Positions 7,235-7,621 of a stretch of DNA of 7,621 nucleotides are shown here, piece after piece (the first letter of the stretch is position 1; every line of letters starts with the position of its first letter). A model generated the notes under the pieces. It saw nothing but the letters and a program-made list of their open reading frames with translations, was not told the origin of the DNA and searched no databases. A program made the translations under genes and the position numbers. The stretch comes from Alphaproteobacteria bacterium (GTDB lineage Bacteria; Pseudomonadota; Alphaproteobacteria; RS24): NCBI GenBank assembly GCA_009920875.1, contig RFZE01000066.1, forward strand, positions 1 to 7,621, written 5' to 3'.

Positions 7235-7245
7235 CTGATTATCAG
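7235..7245. repeat. Short perfect palindrome between coxC and surf1
   Basis: CTGAT-T-ATCAG is an 11-base perfect dyad directly upstream of, and overlapping by two bases, the surf1 Shine-Dalgarno (AGGAG, 7244-7248). It could be a small operator or a structure competing with the larger hairpin that begins at 7244, but five-base arms can occur by chance. Confidence 0.2.
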
Positions 7246-7289
7246 GAGCGCAGGGAGTGGCATTCGGACATTCCCTGCGTTCTTTTTTT
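7244..7289 (+). terminator. Terminator-like hairpin covering the surf1 RBS and start codon
   Basis: Positions 7244-7259 pair with 7269-7284 in 16 consecutive pairs, three of them G·U, around a nine-base loop (7260-7268). The core CGCAGGGA / TCCCTGCG (7249-7256 with 7272-7279) is perfect and GC-rich. Seven T follow at 7283-7289. This has the form of a rho-independent terminator for transcripts coming from coxC, and in the RNA it would bury both AGGAG and the GTG start of surf1. It lies over coding sequence: the T-run encodes the Phe-Phe of the SURF1 N-terminus. I see the structure directly; termination or translational control is inference. Confidence 0.55.
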
Positions 7290-7621
7290 CCGGCATTGCT
7301 GACCGTCGCCATGCTGGCCGTGTTGCTGGGACTGGGCATTTGGCAGGTTGAACGCCTTGCTTGGAAAGAAGATTTGCTGGCGCGCATGGCGGAACGGCGC
7401 AGCGCCCCGCCTCTGACGCTTGCATCCGCAAATGATATGGCCGCGCTCAAGCGCGAAGCGCATGATTTTTACCCGGCTGTTTTGCAAGGCCGCTTTGGTA
7501 AAAAAGCGGTGTTTTGGTTCACCCAAATTGAAAACAAGCCGAGCGGTCTCGACCGTTGGGACAGTGCCGGCTATCACATGCTGGTGCCGTTTTTCTTGCG
7601 CGATGGCAGTGCCGTTTTGGT
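7257..7621 (+). CDS. surf1: SURF1 family cytochrome oxidase assembly protein, N-terminal part (cut by right edge)
   Basis: SURF1 (Shy1 family) is an inner-membrane factor for aa3 oxidase assembly, linked to heme A delivery to subunit I. The frame is open from GTG at 7257 to the window edge, giving 121 complete codons. The start has AGGAG eight bases upstream. Residues 10-28 form the N-terminal membrane helix, ending in LGLGIWQVERLAWKEDLL (24-41), the typical SURF1 helix-exit motif. Further on, VLQGRFG and GYHMLVPFFLRDG match the conserved core of the family just before the expected LVNRG-like block, which would lie outside the window. The second helix near the C-terminus is not visible. An in-frame ATG at 7311 would remove half the membrane helix and has no ribosome binding site, so I reject it as the start. 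It is the last visible gene of the operon and its start codon sits inside the hairpin at 7244-7284. Confidence 0.9.
   Translation, partial: MAFGHSLRSFFPALLTVAMLAVLLGLGIWQVERLAWKEDLLARMAERRSAPPLTLASANDMAALKREAHDFYPAVLQGRFGKKAVFWFTQIENKPSGLDRWDSAGYHMLVPFFLRDGSAVL

Noticed and set aside
1..7621. CRISPR array, tRNA or rRNA gene, insertion sequence, prophage or defence system
   Set aside because: I saw no regularly spaced repeats, no transposase or integrase motifs, no tRNA-like cloverleaf and no long inverted terminal repeats. The window is almost fully filled by identified genes.

Overview
The window looks like chromosomal DNA of an alphaproteobacterium of moderate G+C content. The proteins are of alphaproteobacterial (mitochondrial-like) type: an A1-type CoxA with the full glutamate, tyrosine and lysine proton-pathway set, a CtaG/COX11 copper chaperone, and SURF1 downstream of coxC. 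A tldD gene next to a cox locus is also an arrangement I associate with this class. I cannot name the genus from sequence alone.

Layout. (1) Positions 2-757, + strand: the 3' part of an unrecognised, very acidic protein whose start lies left of the window. (2) Positions 768-2192, - strand: tldD, a TldD/PmbA-family metalloprotease, tail-to-tail with the first gene with only 10 bases between the stop codons. I place its start at a GTG with a strong Shine-Dalgarno, not at the ATG 87 bases further out. (3) Positions 2193-2387: a 195-base divergent intergenic region with one candidate promoter for each direction and a stem-loop in the coxB leader. (4) From 2388 to the right edge, + strand: a compact aa3-type cytochrome c oxidase operon, coxB-coxA-ctaB-ctaG-coxC-surf1, with the last gene cut by the window edge. 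Spacings inside it are 15 bases, 9 bases, a 4-base ATGA overlap, 6 bases and 34 bases.

How the genes work together. CoxB (CuA site), CoxA (heme a, heme a3-CuB, proton channels) and CoxC are the three core subunits of the terminal oxidase, which passes electrons from cytochrome c to oxygen and pumps protons. CtaB makes heme O, the precursor of heme A. CtaG/COX11 delivers copper to CuB in CoxA. SURF1 assists heme A insertion or oxidase assembly. Every metal-ligand motif I can place is intact, so the oxidase looks functional. The heme A synthase gene (ctaA) is not in the window.

Most of the window is ordinary, well-known biology, and I see no convincing new system. The most notable signal is a 16-bp terminator-like hairpin with a run of seven T, whose left arm contains both the Shine-Dalgarno and the GTG start codon of surf1. 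It could attenuate transcription, block translation, or both, at the boundary between the structural subunits and the assembly factor. Also worth noting are the tldD start re-assignment, the coxB leader stem-loop, the lack of two small genes often found in related cox operons, and the unidentified acidic protein at the left edge.
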